Assembly (NCBI GenBank): GCA_037693485.1
Contig: CM075351.1
Coordinates: forward strand, 96,490,001-96,554,000
Source: Kitagawia praeruptora
Lineage: Eukaryota; Streptophyta; Magnoliopsida; Apiales; Apiaceae
Direction: 5' to 3'
Length of the DNA stretch: 64,000 nt
In this document: in pieces, positions 20,301 to 31,230 of the stretch
Layout of the letters: every line of letters begins with the position of its first letter
Numbering within the stretch: position 1 is the stretch's first letter
Made by a program: the position numbers and the translations under genes
Notes under the pieces: generated by a model
Told to the model about the DNA's origin: nothing
Databases searched by the model: none
The model's input: only the letters and a program-made list of their open reading frames with translations

Positions 20301-21960
20301 ATTTGCATATGCAGCTGCACTTGACATTTTTGAAGAAATCGAGGATCATGAACCTAGATCGATCTATGAATGTAAAAGAAGAAATGATTGGCCAAAATGG
20401 AAAGAAGCAATTGAGGCAGAATTGAAATCACTTGAAAAACATCAAGTTTTTGGACCTATTGTCCAAACACCTGCAGGTGTGAAACCCGTTGGATATAGAT
20501 GGGTATTTGTGCGCAAAAGAAATGAGAAAAATGAAGTTGTGAGATATAAGGCACGCCTTGTTGCACAAGGCTTCTCACAAAGACCGGGAATTGATTATGA
20601 AGAGACTTATTCCCCGGTAATGGATGCAACAACATTCAGATTTCTACTAAGTTTATCAATTCTAGAAGGGCTCCGAATGAATTTGATGGATGTTGTGACT
20701 GCCTACTTGTATGGGTCACTAGATAATGACATTTACATGAAAATCCCGGATGGATTAAAAATGCCTGAAGCATATAGTTCAAGACCCCAAGTGATTTATT
20801 CAATTAAATTACGAAGATCCTTGTACGGGCTGAAACAATCAGGTCGAATGTGGTATAATCGCCTTAGCGAGTACCTTTTGAAGAATGGATATGTTAATAA
20901 TGTAATTTGTCCATGTGTTTTTATTAAAAGGACAAAATTGGGGTTTACTATAATTGCGGTTTATGTTGATGATCTAAACATCATTGGGACCCAAGATGAA
21001 CTTCATGAAATGATTGAATATTTGAAAAGAGAATTTGAGATGAAAGACTTGGGCAAAACAAAACTATGCCTTGGTTTTCAATTTGAACATCTATCCAAAG
21101 GAATTTTTGTCCACTAGTCATCATATATTGAAAAGATCCTTAAGAAATTTATTATGGATAAAGCATATCCCGTGAGTACACCTATGGTTGTTCGCTCACT
21201 TGAAAAGAAAAAGGATCCATTCCGCCCAAGAGAAGAGGGAGAAGAACTTCTTGGTCCTGAAGTACCATATCTTAGTGCCATTGGTGCACTAATGTACTTT
21301 TCCAATTGTACACGTCCTGATATTGCTTTTTCTGTTAATTTATTGGCAAGACATAGTTCTGCTCCAACTCGAAGACATTGTACTGGTGTGAAACAAATTT
21401 TTAGATATCTTCGAGGTACAATGGATATGGGTTTGTTTTATTCTAAACACTCAAAAGTAGAATTAGTTGGTTATGCAGATGCAGGTTATCGATCTAATCC
21501 CCATAAAGGTAGATCACAAGGAGGTTATGTATTCACATATGGTGATACCGCAATATCTTGGCGGTCTACAAAGCAAACTCTTGCAGCAACTTCTTCGAAT
21601 CATGCTGAATTATTGGCATTACATGAAGCTAGTCGAGAATGCGTATGGCTAAGGTCTTTGGTCCATCATATTCGAGAATCATGTGGTCTTTTAATCAATA
21701 AAGGAAGTCCAACTGTTCTATTCGAAGATAATGAAGCATGTATCACTCAGACTCGAGAAGGTTACATTAAAGGTGATAGGATGAAGCACATTGATCCAAA
21801 GTTTTTCTTCACTCATGAGCTTCAGCAAAAAGGAGAAATTGATGTCTGTCAAATTCGCTCATGTGAAAATCCAGCAGATTTATTCACAAAATCACTTCCT
21901 ACATCATCTTTCGAGAAATTGAGACACAAGATTGGAATGCGTAAACTTCGAGATATATGA
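20301..21960 (+). pseudogene. Pol of outer copia, C-terminal part (RT, RNase H)
   Basis: Coding resumes in the same frame where the inner copia cut it (…EIF/AYAAALDIF). The reverse transcriptase follows with YRWVFVRKRNEKNEV, the RLVAQGFSQ region, and YVDD in the stretch AVYVDDLNIIG. RNase H shows GYADAGYRS (the usual second Asp is altered) and FEDNEACI. One in-frame TAG at 21115 stands where HQSSYIEK would be expected, so a Gln codon has been lost. The frame ends with TGA at 21958. Together with 10057-11919 this is one decayed pol gene. Confidence 0.9.
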
Positions 21961-22103
21961 TGATACTCAAAGTCATATTTAAATGAGGGGGAGACATGTA
22001 TTATTAGTGCAACACATGTACTCTTTTTCCTTCACTAGGGTTTTTCCCACAGGGTTTTTCCTAGTAAGGTTTTAACGAGGCATGATGTTTGTACGAGTCA
22101 TCC

Positions 22104-22347
22104 AAGGGGGAGTGTTGTGAAATAAATGTATGGCTCTCTAGAATGTACTTAACCCTCTAGATGACAACCTTTGGCCTTTTAGTATTATGTAACTTAAGAC
22201 TCTTGGCTCTACAAATTCATGTAACTTACAACTAGTTAGCCTATAAATAGGCACTATTCTTAAGCTTGTAAAGATACAAATTTCTCTCAATGAAATCTAT
22301 TGTTTATCTCCTCTAAATTCTCTCTATATTATAATATATTCTTATCA
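22104..22347 (+). repeat. Polypurine tract and 3' LTR of outer copia
   Basis: AAGGGGGAG (22104-22112) directly precedes the LTR TGTTGTG at 22113. The LTR ends TTATCA at 22347, and the target flank GTTGC follows. Confidence 0.9.
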
Positions 22348-22352
22348 GTTGC

Positions 22353-23182
22353 TAAATTTTGGTACTCCGCTAGCCACTACCCGATGGTTAAATATCTATA
22401 CTATTTTTTTTGTACTCCACCGCCCCACTACTCGATGGTTACTTATTTATATATTATATTTTTTATATTACGCATTTCATACATGCGTAATTGGGTTTTT
22501 TTTGTATTACGCATCTGCTACATGCGTAACAGGTGGTAGTTTTTATTTTTGTATTATGCATTCGGGAAATGCATAATGGGCTGGTAGTTTTGACCACCCT
22601 TCCTGAAAATCGTTATTTTGGTAAAAAAAATTAAAAACTTGTGGTAAAAATGTCATTTTTTCAAATTAAAATATTCCAAATGTTACAATTCAAAGATAGA
22701 CTTCTGATTGGCACATTAAAATGGGAGATCTTGTTAAATTTTGGGTGATTTACAATTTGGCATGCTGGTTATATATATTGCTTACTTTTTTCTTGTGTTC
22801 CAAAAATGGTAAAAATTTTAGGCTGAAGTAATTAGATTTAATTGAGATTAATCGATCAAGATATAAAACAGAATAGTAAAATTGTAAAAATATAAATTTT
22901 TTAATAAAAAATATAATTTTCACATGAAAGGATAAATTTACTCATCATGTTTGATAAGAAAATATAGATATTAATATTTATATTTGTATAAAATACAATT
23001 TTAAGATTAAAGTTAAATTATATAAAAATAATATTTAAAAATATCTAATTAATGATTCTAATAATCATTCTAACTAGTTGGTAACCCGAGTGAAGCACAT
23101 ACACAAGATAATTTATTTAGATGAAATCCATTTATCAATTTGATCTGATACTCAAAAGCAAAGTTTGATTGTGTAATCTATC
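22353..23182. other. Repeat remnants with ACGCAT dyads, then AT-rich DNA
   Basis: Three dyads follow in a row (about 22468-22575): ACGCAT...ATGCGT twice, then ATGCAT...ATGCAT. The surroundings resemble the ends of the 821-bp Mutator-like family. At 23074-23077 is an inverted CTAG preceded, on the minus strand, by GTGCTTCACTCGGG, which resembles a Helitron 3' end. No gene is seen. Confidence 0.35.
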
Positions 23183-23486
23183 TATATTATTACATTACAT
23201 TAAAGCAAACATTAAAAGTTTGTCGGTTTGATTTTTGGTAAGGTTATTTTTATTTTATTTTTTGAATATTATGGCTTATAGCCTTTTACAAAGAGTATCT
23301 ATTCATTAACAAATCTCGTTGTAACTGAGTATCGAACCCAGAACCTCTGGGTCGACTAGAGGTAAGCCCAACCAACTGAACTACCTCAACTTGGTTTGGT
23401 AAGGTTATTCTAATTACTAAAATAAATAATAACATAACATAATTAATGGTAATTAGCCGATTGCCTTTTTCACATTTACTTTTAGT
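23183..23486. repeat. Dispersed repeat, copy a (broken by a SINE and MULE-1)
   Basis: The words AAAGTTTGTCGGTTTGA and CTAATTACTAAAATAAATAA match 37035-37095 apart from the SINE. The right-hand remainder continues after MULE-1 at about 28586 (TTACCTTTATAAATACC). Copies b and c lie at about 37020-37260 and 43671-43757/60708-60960. It may be Helitron-related. This is uncertain. Confidence 0.5.
23249..23394 (-). mobile_element. tRNA-derived SINE (146 bp)
   Basis: It is bounded by a perfect 15-bp direct repeat TTTGGTAAGGTTATT (23234-23248 and 23395-23409). Read on the minus strand, the 5' head has a tRNA-like box A (TAGTTCAGTTGGTTGGG) and box B (TGGGTTCGATACT), then a short body and an A/T-rich tail. 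The paralogous repeat at ~37050 lacks the insert, so the boundaries are confirmed by comparison. The head resembles the Au-type plant SINE start. Confidence 0.85.
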
Positions 23487-23779
23487 TAAAATATAGAGTA
23501 AAGTGCACTTTGTGTACCTGCACTTTGGCCTTGACACCACTTCAATACCCAACTTCAAAAGTGAGCATTTGAAATACTGAATTTGTTTTTTCGTTACATT
23601 TTGAAAGCCAGGGGTATCTCTGTCTTTTCACTGCCATTTCTCTGCGCGGGCTTTTGAGAGAATGGGCTTCAGCTGGCGGGAATGTGTAAGTATATATACA
23701 TGTTTACAACCCTAATTGACTAAATTGTTCCAATTGATAGCTCTCTCTCTCTCACTTTTACTTCTCCCCAAACACAAAA

Positions 23780-24211
23780 ATGGATTCCAGAAGGCGTACA
23801 GATGAAGAAATTGATGCTATGTTGGATCTTGCTTGCTACTGTGATCAGATGAGTTTGACAAAGACACAATGGCCAAACGCAGGTAGCAGGTACATGGCAT
23901 ATTGGAACAACACCTGTGGCTATCAAGTGTGGATTGATGAGGAACCTTTTGGACCTCGCACTTTAGAAATCATCAAGGAGTTGCAGGAGCGTGCTTTTTA
24001 GAGGGAGGAAAAGTACAGGCGCCGGATTGTTCGCATGAGAGAGAGCCATCAAGCTCAGATGAATGAGTTGAAGACTAAGCAACAGTGTATAGCTGTTGGC
24101 TTGTTTGTGCTTGTTCAATTGATGACAAATATGGCATTCAACACAATCAGGAATGATACTGCAGCTGAGGATGATGAATACGATTCTTTTGATGAGTTAA
24201 TCTTTGTTTAG
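23780..24211 (+). pseudogene. GRF-like zinc-finger protein with C-terminal membrane segment
   Basis: A 143-codon frame with one in-frame TAG at 23999. The front (about residues 18-55) reads CYCDQMSLTKTQWPNAG ... CGYQVWIDEEPFGPR, the pattern of a plant GRF-type zinc finger, although one expected Cys is replaced (MAYW). A basic coiled-coil-like stretch follows, then a hydrophobic segment IAVGLFVLVQLMTN and an acidic tail ending FDELIFV. Small GRF proteins with this layout are common in plant genomes. Here it lies inside MULE-1, tail-to-tail with the transposase, in the position that mudrB has in MuDR. The function is unknown. DNA or RNA binding is inferred from the family. Confidence 0.7.
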
Positions 24212-24723
24212 TTTGTTCTAGGACTGTAGTTCTTTTGTTAAGGTTATTGTGTTTGCTTTTGTTAAGGTTGTCTTCTTAATGTTCCCTTTAAGTGTAGTGG
24301 ATGTCTTATGTTGCAGTCTTAATGTTATTGCTAAGTCTCATTGCATTATTATGTTCTTGTATTTTGTTGGCACATCAAATCCAAATCGAAATGTTGTCAT
24401 GTATCTTCTTTGTGCACTCTATTGAATGTTATTGTGTTCTATAGTGAATGTGTTTGTACCAAAGCAAAAGACATAAAATCATAGAGGCCATTCTAGCAAA
24501 GTAGTTAAGTTTACCATACAAGAGAGTAACAAAGTGGTTCATACAGACCATTAAAGAGTTTACAGGCCATTGCCATAATACCATATATTACATCCATTTC
24601 CATAATACCATCTATTACATCCAAAACATTAGGTAATTCATCAAGTAGCATCATTTACCAGCAAAAGAAACAGTTTACCACCAACATCAAGTAACTAAGT
24701 AGCAAAACAAACAGGATAACAGT

Positions 24724-27700
24724 TTATAACTTCCACACAGGCTTTTGCTTAAGCCTACTTTCCCTTCTCCTCCTAGCTAGCTCCAGATTCTTCAAACTAG
24801 TTATTGTGGCTTTCCATTTCCCTGTACTTGCAGATCCAAGGGGTTGTATACCCAGAGGAGTATTTGATGGTTGAGGGGGGTTAGAGTTGATAAAGACCCC
24901 TCCTTGGCTACCTTGTACAACTGTTGGAATGTTGTTAGGCCCTCTCTCACTACCTTCCTTTGCTTGATCAGCATTTGTAGCACTCCCTTCCTTTGCTTGA
25001 TTAGCATTTGTACCACTCCCTTCTTTTGCTTGATCAGCATTTGTACCACTCCCTTCAGTCCTTCCCTCTTCAGCTGTCTTTGTCTTCTTAGCTCTTGTCT
25101 TCACTTGCTTCTCACAACCATTAGCTCTGTCATGTGCTTATGAAGAGAAAAGCAAAGAAACGGATTAAATAAAAGAAACAAAGAAACACTAGGAAAAGAA
25201 AGGAATACCCTTGCAGGACAAGTCCTAATGTTGTGAGATAATTGAGTACAGTAGCTGCATTTGACTTTGGTGTTTTGCCTCTTTAGCCTTGTTGCAGCAG
25301 GATCAGTAGTATCATTCTTCTTATTTCTAGATTTTTTGGGTCTTCCAGTTTGTACTTTTAGTACTGGTGGCAGTGGCTCAGGGTAGTCTGTTGACTCTCA
25401 TTCTTCTTCACCAGAAATAGGTTCAATGATGTGATTGCATGTGGCAAGAAAGGTATCCTTTGAGTAACAAGTATGGATGTACTCCTCATAGTTTTTCTTA
25501 GACCATGCAATGCAAGCATATGCATGGTAACAAGGTATACCTGAAAGTTCCCATTTCTTGCATGCACACCTTCTTGCATCCAAGTCCACCACCATTTTAT
25601 ATCCCCCTTTTGTCATTGTAACCAGGTACTTGGCACCCCCAGACCATGTAACATGACAACCCTTGATTAGGTCAACATCCCTACATGACAATATTAACAC
25701 AGTTAGATGTAAGTCATTAGGGTTGAAACATGAAAACCTAGTAGAAAAGACTTACTTATTCAGCCTTCTCATTGCATTAGGGCATATGGGGTTCAAGGCA
25801 TAACTGTTTAGCATCTTGTCCCTTCTTTTTTAAATCCTTTTCATGACATCAATATGGATGTTTTCAAGCATAGTCAGAATAGGAAGGTCCCTATATTTCC
25901 CAATTGTGCTATTAAATACCTCACACTGGTTATTCACAAATTGGTCTGACTTAGGTGTCATTCTGAAGGCACTTCTACTCCACTGAGATCTTGGTTTCTC
26001 ATTTAACCACTCAAAGCATTTCTTTGATAACTGACAAGTTAATAAATGCCAAGAGAATAAGTAAATAAATGAATGAGTAAATAAATGCCAAGAGAATAAG
26101 TAAGTAAATGAATACCTTTTTAAGCTCCTCCATGTGTTTATTAAAGGCATTAATCAAGCCTTTCTGCCTGTCTGATATAAAGGTCCAGCTAGCATAATTC
26201 TCAATCTGTAAATCCTCAACTACTTGCTTTAGAAACCAATGCCAACTCTCACTATTTTCTGCCTCTACCACTGCCCAAGCTAAGGGGTACATCCCATCAT
26301 TTGCATCTGTTCCAATGGCTGATAGCAATTGGCCACCATAAGGGCCCTTCAAGTGGCAGCCATCTAGGCCTATTAATGGCCTACAACCATCTTTGAATCC
26401 TTTCTTTACTGCTCCAAAACAAGTGTAGAACCTCTTAAATCTTTTCTTCCCAGCATTTTCTGCATCCTCTGCATCCTCAGTCATCACCAAGACAATGCTA
26501 CCAGGAATAGCTTTTAGTAACTCATTAGCATAGTCCCATACCCTACTAAACTGCTCCACATGTTTCCCATTAATTTTTTTCAAAGCTTTTCTTTTGGCCC
26601 TAGAAATTGCATAAATGCTTATATGGCAGCCCCAATCATTGACAAATTTCTTTAAAAAAGCAGACAAAGGCCATGTAGGGTTCATCCTTATGTCATTCTC
26701 ATAATAATTTGCAATCCACCTTGAGTTTATTTGCTTTTGGTCAAATGTTTGAATGCAAGTATGCACAGGATTATACACTTTAATCTGATATGTGTCAGAG
26801 TTTGGCATCTTGGAGGCATATATTTTCCACTCACAACCATTTGAGCAAACAAACCTAACCCTCACACCATAATTTCTGCATTGCACTATGGGCCTTCTTT
26901 CAACTATGGCTTGTTTCTTTACTGCATCCCTAAAAAATTTTGCAGTAGCAAACTGTTGACCCAACACAAACTTTGGGTTCCCCATCTCACACTTCTCATA
27001 AAAAACAGGCCATTTTATTTCATCCTCATCTGTTGAGTTAGCAGTCATCCTCTCATCTTCACTATCATATTAGTATGTAGACTCACTTGAATAGTCGACA
27101 TTCCCCTCAGTCCCCTCAATCCCTTTAGTCCCCATGTCATGTTCAGTACCTTTACCAGTTGTTGTACTCTCCTTCTATTTCTCATTCTGAGTTACCTTTT
27201 CTTTGCCTTTTTCACTTGTCTTCCCTTTGTTCTGTTTTTTCTCTTTCCTCTCAACTTTTGCAGCTTTCTTTTTTGCTCTCTCAATCTTATAGTAACACAC
27301 ATCTTCATCAGTTGAGTCTACATTTGAAGAGTCACTGTGAAATGAATCCTCACTGAGTTCATCATGCCCCACCACATAATCTTCATCATCTGAATCACTG
27401 TCCTCACCAAATTCTGCATTTTCCTCTTCATTTTCTACATTTTGCTCTTCATCTGCTTGATATGGTTCCCAATCATATTCATCACACATTTGCCTATAAA
27501 AAGCCCTATCATCCTCAGTCTCCATAAACTCCAAGTTGGGATCTTGTGAAGGGTTGTACTCTTAAGTCAGATTACCATCAGATGTCATCATGGCTAAAGG
27601 TTCGAAAGCAATAGCAAATACAAACACCAACCTTGATGGTGGCACAAGCTCACACATTTCAACAACATCACTATCTGACTCCAAATTCCACATTCCCCTA

Positions 27701-28254
27701 ACCCAATCAGAATTAGGATATTTATAAGACAAAGTCTGAGAACCCAAAACACCACATTCTTTTAACATACTATTCACTTCTTGTAGACTCATCATGCCCA
27801 CACTACATCCATCCACATAATCGTACCCCCCACCAACATATTCCTTTGATTTTGTGTCGAATACCCCACCATGAAACAGTTTAATTATAAATAAATCCAA
27901 AACTGAAACGAATAAGAGAATAAATTGAAGTGGGGAACAAGAATCACGGACATAAACATAAAGAAAGACATAAACAACTATTTAAAAATAAATGGGACCA
28001 CTGTCAAACGTAAAAGCCCTAATTTTTAAACAATCAAAACCCTAACACTGTAAACAATAAAATAAGATGCTTATTATAAACTAATACGCTTAAGGATAAA
28101 CTGATTAAACCTAATTTCTAATGTTTTACACATGAAGAACCCTAATTTAACACATATAAAACCCTAATTGAATTGAAGACTTACCCGTATATGTTGGGCA
28201 CTCATTTGGAGAATAGACATCCTTGTCTTCCTTTGCACGAACCAACCAACTCAT
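24724..28254 (-). pseudogene. MuDR-like transposase (mudrA family)
   Basis: I read five exons on the minus strand: 28254-28185 (MSWLVRAKEDKDVY...), 27902-26116, 26030-25756, 25680-25209 and about 25136-24724. Junctions show GT/AG. Exon 2 carries an N-terminal domain, an acidic Ser/Glu linker, the WRKY-like/FLYWCH-type DNA-binding region (KIYASKMPNSDTYQIK) and the MULE catalytic domain with Asp in GLDGCHLKG and ISDRQKGL. Exon 4 has the SWIM finger CACKKWELSGIPCYHAY and a knuckle CSYCTQLSHNIRTC. The tail has repeats of GTNADQAKEGS. In-frame stops lie at about 27562, 27175, 27070, 25830 and 25398. The exon borders are inferred from frame and splice signals. Confidence 0.82.
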
Positions 28255-28577
28255 TTCTTTGGAGATATGATCTACAATTTGCCTAATTATCTAAAGATAG
28301 TATGTTTAAGAGTAGGTTTAAGATTAAGGGGGTCGTATACTGATACAAATACATACAATAGGCGGTGAAAAGGCACGACTAAAAGCCCGCGTAGAGAAAT
28401 GGTTATGAAAAGACAACGATACCCCTACCCTTTTTAACGGAGTTAACGCCAAACTGACGGAAGTACACAAAATGTAACGAAAAAATAAATTCAGTATTTC
28501 AGCTGCTCACATTTGAAGTTGGGTATTGCAAGTGGTGTCAAGGTCAAAGTGCAGTTACACAAAGTGCACTTTACTCT

Positions 28578-28820
28578 AAAATATATTACCTTTATAAATA
28601 CCTTTTTTTAAGGTTAAACGATTCATTAATCATAAGCCATACGACATCTACAATAATAATCAAAATTCAGCGAATACATTACAAATATCAAATCAAGAGT
28701 CCCTTCATTAAAACTATCATCGTCTACAGGGGCGGATCCAGGATATAAAACTCGCCTGGGCTAAATATTTTGAACGAATGGAAAAGAAATAACTCATATA
28801 TATATATATATATATATATA
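28578..28820. other. Flank between MULE-1 and MULE-2, with an hAT-like end
   Basis: After the target duplication, copy a of the dispersed repeat continues briefly. At 28726 begins CAGGGGCGGATCCAG, a form common at the ends of plant hAT elements. An (AT)n run at about 28797-28820 precedes MULE-2. Confidence 0.4.
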
Positions 28821-28869
28821 TGGGTGCCCTTCTATAGCCACCGTTGGTTGAAAAAAGGCCCACAACCAC

Positions 28870-28965
28870 CAACTCGTACACTACCGCAAGTGTTCATTGC
28901 GGCAGGAAAAATTAAAAAAAAAAAAAAAGAAGGGTGCCGCAATGAACACTTGCGGCAGGAAAACT
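28870..28965. repeat. Inverted repeat of the CATTGCGGCAG motif
   Basis: CCGCAAGTGTTCATTGCGGC (28876) is inverted at about 28936-28958 across an A-rich spacer. Each arm is itself a partial palindrome. Confidence 0.6.
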
Positions 28966-29282
28966 TAAAAAAAAATATTTTATGTAGAGTCGATCTCAGA
29001 TCCTTCACCAGAGATAACACCAACATAACCACTACACCAAACAAACTTATTTGTAATTTACTACAAAACAAAACAGTATTAAATATTATTTTACGTTTTT
29101 ATACTTTTATTTTTATTATTTATTAAAATTAAAAAAATTGGTAAATTAATACATTATAAAATATAAAAATGTTTATAAAATTTGAATTATTACACAAAAT
29201 TTTAAATAAATTATTATAGTTTTATATTTAATAAAAGTAATAAAAAATAATAAATTAATAAAAGCTGTTAATTTGAAATATA

Positions 29283-29545
29283 GAAACAAGTAAAAATATG
29301 AAATTACGTTTTCACCCTCCAAGTTGCTGCCGCAACGATACATAGCGGATGAATGAAAATCTGAAATTACTTGTTTACCCTTAAATCATTGCCGCAACGA
29401 TACATAGCGGATGAATGAAAATCTGAAATTACTTGTTTACCCTTAAATCATTGTCGCAATGATACAATGCGGATCCATAAAAATATGGAATTACTTTTTT
29501 ACCCTTAAATCATAGCCGCAATGATACAATGCGGATACGAGAAAT
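29283..29545 (+). repeat. 62-bp tandem repeat upstream of PMD gene
   Basis: Units begin at 29328, 29390, 29452 and 29514, with a partial one before. Each has a GCCGCAAYGATACA-TGCGG palindrome, then GAAATTACTTGTTTACCC. The first two units are nearly identical and the later ones drift. The array lies within 120 bp of the inferred PMD start. Confidence 0.8.
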
Positions 29546-29649
29546 ATACAACCACCCATTGCGGTTGCCGCGACCCCAACTAACCCTAATTAAACACAGA
29601 GCTCAGGCGATTTCAGGCAATTCCGGGCGATTTACACATAGAGCTGCGA

Positions 29650-30792
29650 ATGTCAAGCGATCTTCCTCCTCAAGGTATCTTCTAATTGACACTTACACAC
29701 ATACGCACGTAGTTATACATACACACACGCACTACTATATACATTGCTACTGACGATTATATGTACATGGTTTGATTCGTTTTTAACTGTGGGTGGTGTT
29801 TATTTGCTTCATTTTAGTTAAAATCATGAATTAAATCGAATTATTAGGGTTCATAGTTCGAATTTTACCCATTTTTGGTTTGAACTAGTTTGAAATTAGG
29901 GCTTTTACCCTCAATTGAGTTGAAATTAGGGTTTCACATCTTTAATTAGGTTGAATTAGCTCGAAATGCCCAATTTAGAATTAGGTTTCGAATTATTATT
30001 CGAATTTTTATTAAAACTATGAATTAATTCGAATTATTAGGGTTTATAATTATGAAATTATAATTATAATTTTTTTATTAGTTGTGGAAATTTTAATTCG
30101 AATTTTTGAATTATTAATTTGAATTTTTGAGTTTAAAATTCGAATTTATGAATTAATATGATTTTTTAATTCGAATTTTGATTAATTAACATATTAGTAC
30201 TGCATTTTATTTGATAAATGATATTCATTGTTAATTTATTCTTGTTTTAAATATGTCTTAATGGAATGATAATTTTAGCCAATTTTGGTGCATGTTTATG
30301 AAATGTGCCTTATTTCTTTGATCTTGCACATTGCAGATGCTATGGATATGCAGTACGGGCCTCTCGATAGGTCCCTCTTGACCATGCAGGATGATCATAT
30401 TAGCAGTCATATATGGCAGGAGGGTGAGCGGGAGAAGTTGGATGTCCTCCAGTTGACAGCCAACCTCGACGATTGGGTATTTAATGACACCCAGGTTAGT
30501 TTGCTGTCAGACTGGGGTTTCCGAGCGTTTACTAACCCACGCTCGATCCCCCAGAAGGACATCCGATTGATCACGGCATTGGTGGAGAGGTTTAGGCCAG
30601 AGACCAACACCTTTCATTTCCCATTTTGTGAGATCACCATCACTCTAGAGGATGTTTACATGATATTGGGATTGCCTGTTCGTGGTCGTGCTGTTACTCA
30701 TACGGAGCTTTCCGCACCGCTTCCATATTGGCTAAGACGGTGGCATGATTTGAGGTTGACTGAGACCGAACGCAAAGATATGTATAAAAAAG
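29650..30792 (+). pseudogene. Plant mobile domain (MAIN-like) protein, N-terminal part
   Basis: Exon 1 is 29650-29674 (MSSDLPPQ), with donor GTATCT. Exon 2 starts at 30337 after TTGCAG and gives DAMDMQYGPLDRSLL. It continues with LSDWGFRAFTNPRSIPQKDI and the typical FPFCEITITLEDVYMILGLPVRG and LPYWLRRW. This is the start of the plant mobile domain, found in MAIN/MAIL1 proteins and in many transposons. The frame ends at a stop at 30810, or splices at 30793 (AAAAAAG|GTTTGC), where a 119-bp tandem array begins. The rest of the domain (usually several hundred residues) is missing. The gene is convergent with the FAR1-like transposase. Confidence 0.72.
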
Positions 30793-30794
30793 GT

Positions 30795-31230
30795 TTGCAT
30801 TTTAGTCCATAAATTCTAATTTCTTGCATTTTAGTCCTTAACATGTTTAATTCTTGCATGTTATACATTAAATTTTCATTTCTTTGCAATTTATGAAGAT
30901 AATTATCTAGTTATTGCATTTTAGTCCATCAATTCTAATTTCTTGCATTTTAGTCCTTAATTTGTTTAATTCTTGCATGTTATACGTTAAATTATCATTT
31001 CTTTGCAATTTTGGAAGATAATTATCTAGTTATTGCATTTTAGTCCATAAATTCTAATTTCTTGCATTTTAGTCCTTAATTTGTTTAATTCTTGTATGTT
31101 ATACATTAAATTATCATTTCTTTGCAATTTAGGAAGATAATTATCTACTTATTGCATTTTAGCCCATAAATTCCAATTTCTTGCATTTTAGTCCTTAATT
31201 TGTTTAATTCTTGCATGTTATACCTTAAAT
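30795..31230 (+). repeat. 119-bp tandem repeat
   Basis: TTGCATTTTAGTCCATAAAT recurs at 30795, 30914, 31033 and 31152, exactly 119 bp apart, giving about 3.7 units with few differences. It starts where the PMD coding sequence is lost and runs into the end of the transposase gene. Confidence 0.88.

Larger units (their letters stand above)
7151..22347 (+). mobile_element. Outer Ty1/copia retrotransposon (old, split)
   Basis: Two 235-bp LTRs beginning TGTTGTG and ending TTATCA enclose gag and pol in copia order (protease, integrase, reverse transcriptase, RNase H). The flanks are GTTAC and GTTGC. The uninterrupted paralogous site at ~6975 reads GTTGC, so the left copy has mutated since insertion. 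The LTRs differ at about 5 of 235 positions. The element carries an 8.4-kb younger copia at 11920-20300 and a 411-bp foldback element at 7595-8005. Without them it would be about 6.4 kb. Pol is broken by several stops and a frameshift, so it is not autonomous. Confidence 0.93.
23496..28576 (-). mobile_element. MULE-1: Mutator-like element, 5.1 kb
   Basis: The 9-bp direct repeat TAAAATATA flanks both ends (23487-23495 and 28577-28585). The long inverted termini start GAGTAAAGTGCACTTTGTGTA and stay similar for about 110 bp, then again further in (GCGGGCTTTT near 23650 and its complement near 28385). The left arm lacks about 45 bp present in the right. Inside are two genes pointing at each other: a small GRF-like gene (23780-24211, +) and a MuDR-like transposase (24724-28254, -). 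Both carry stops, so this copy is probably no longer autonomous. Confidence 0.9.

Noticed and set aside
28770..29126. 118-codon frame at the left end of MULE-2
   Set aside because: It begins with an (AT)n-derived Tyr-Ile run and covers inverted terminal repeats. There is no domain.
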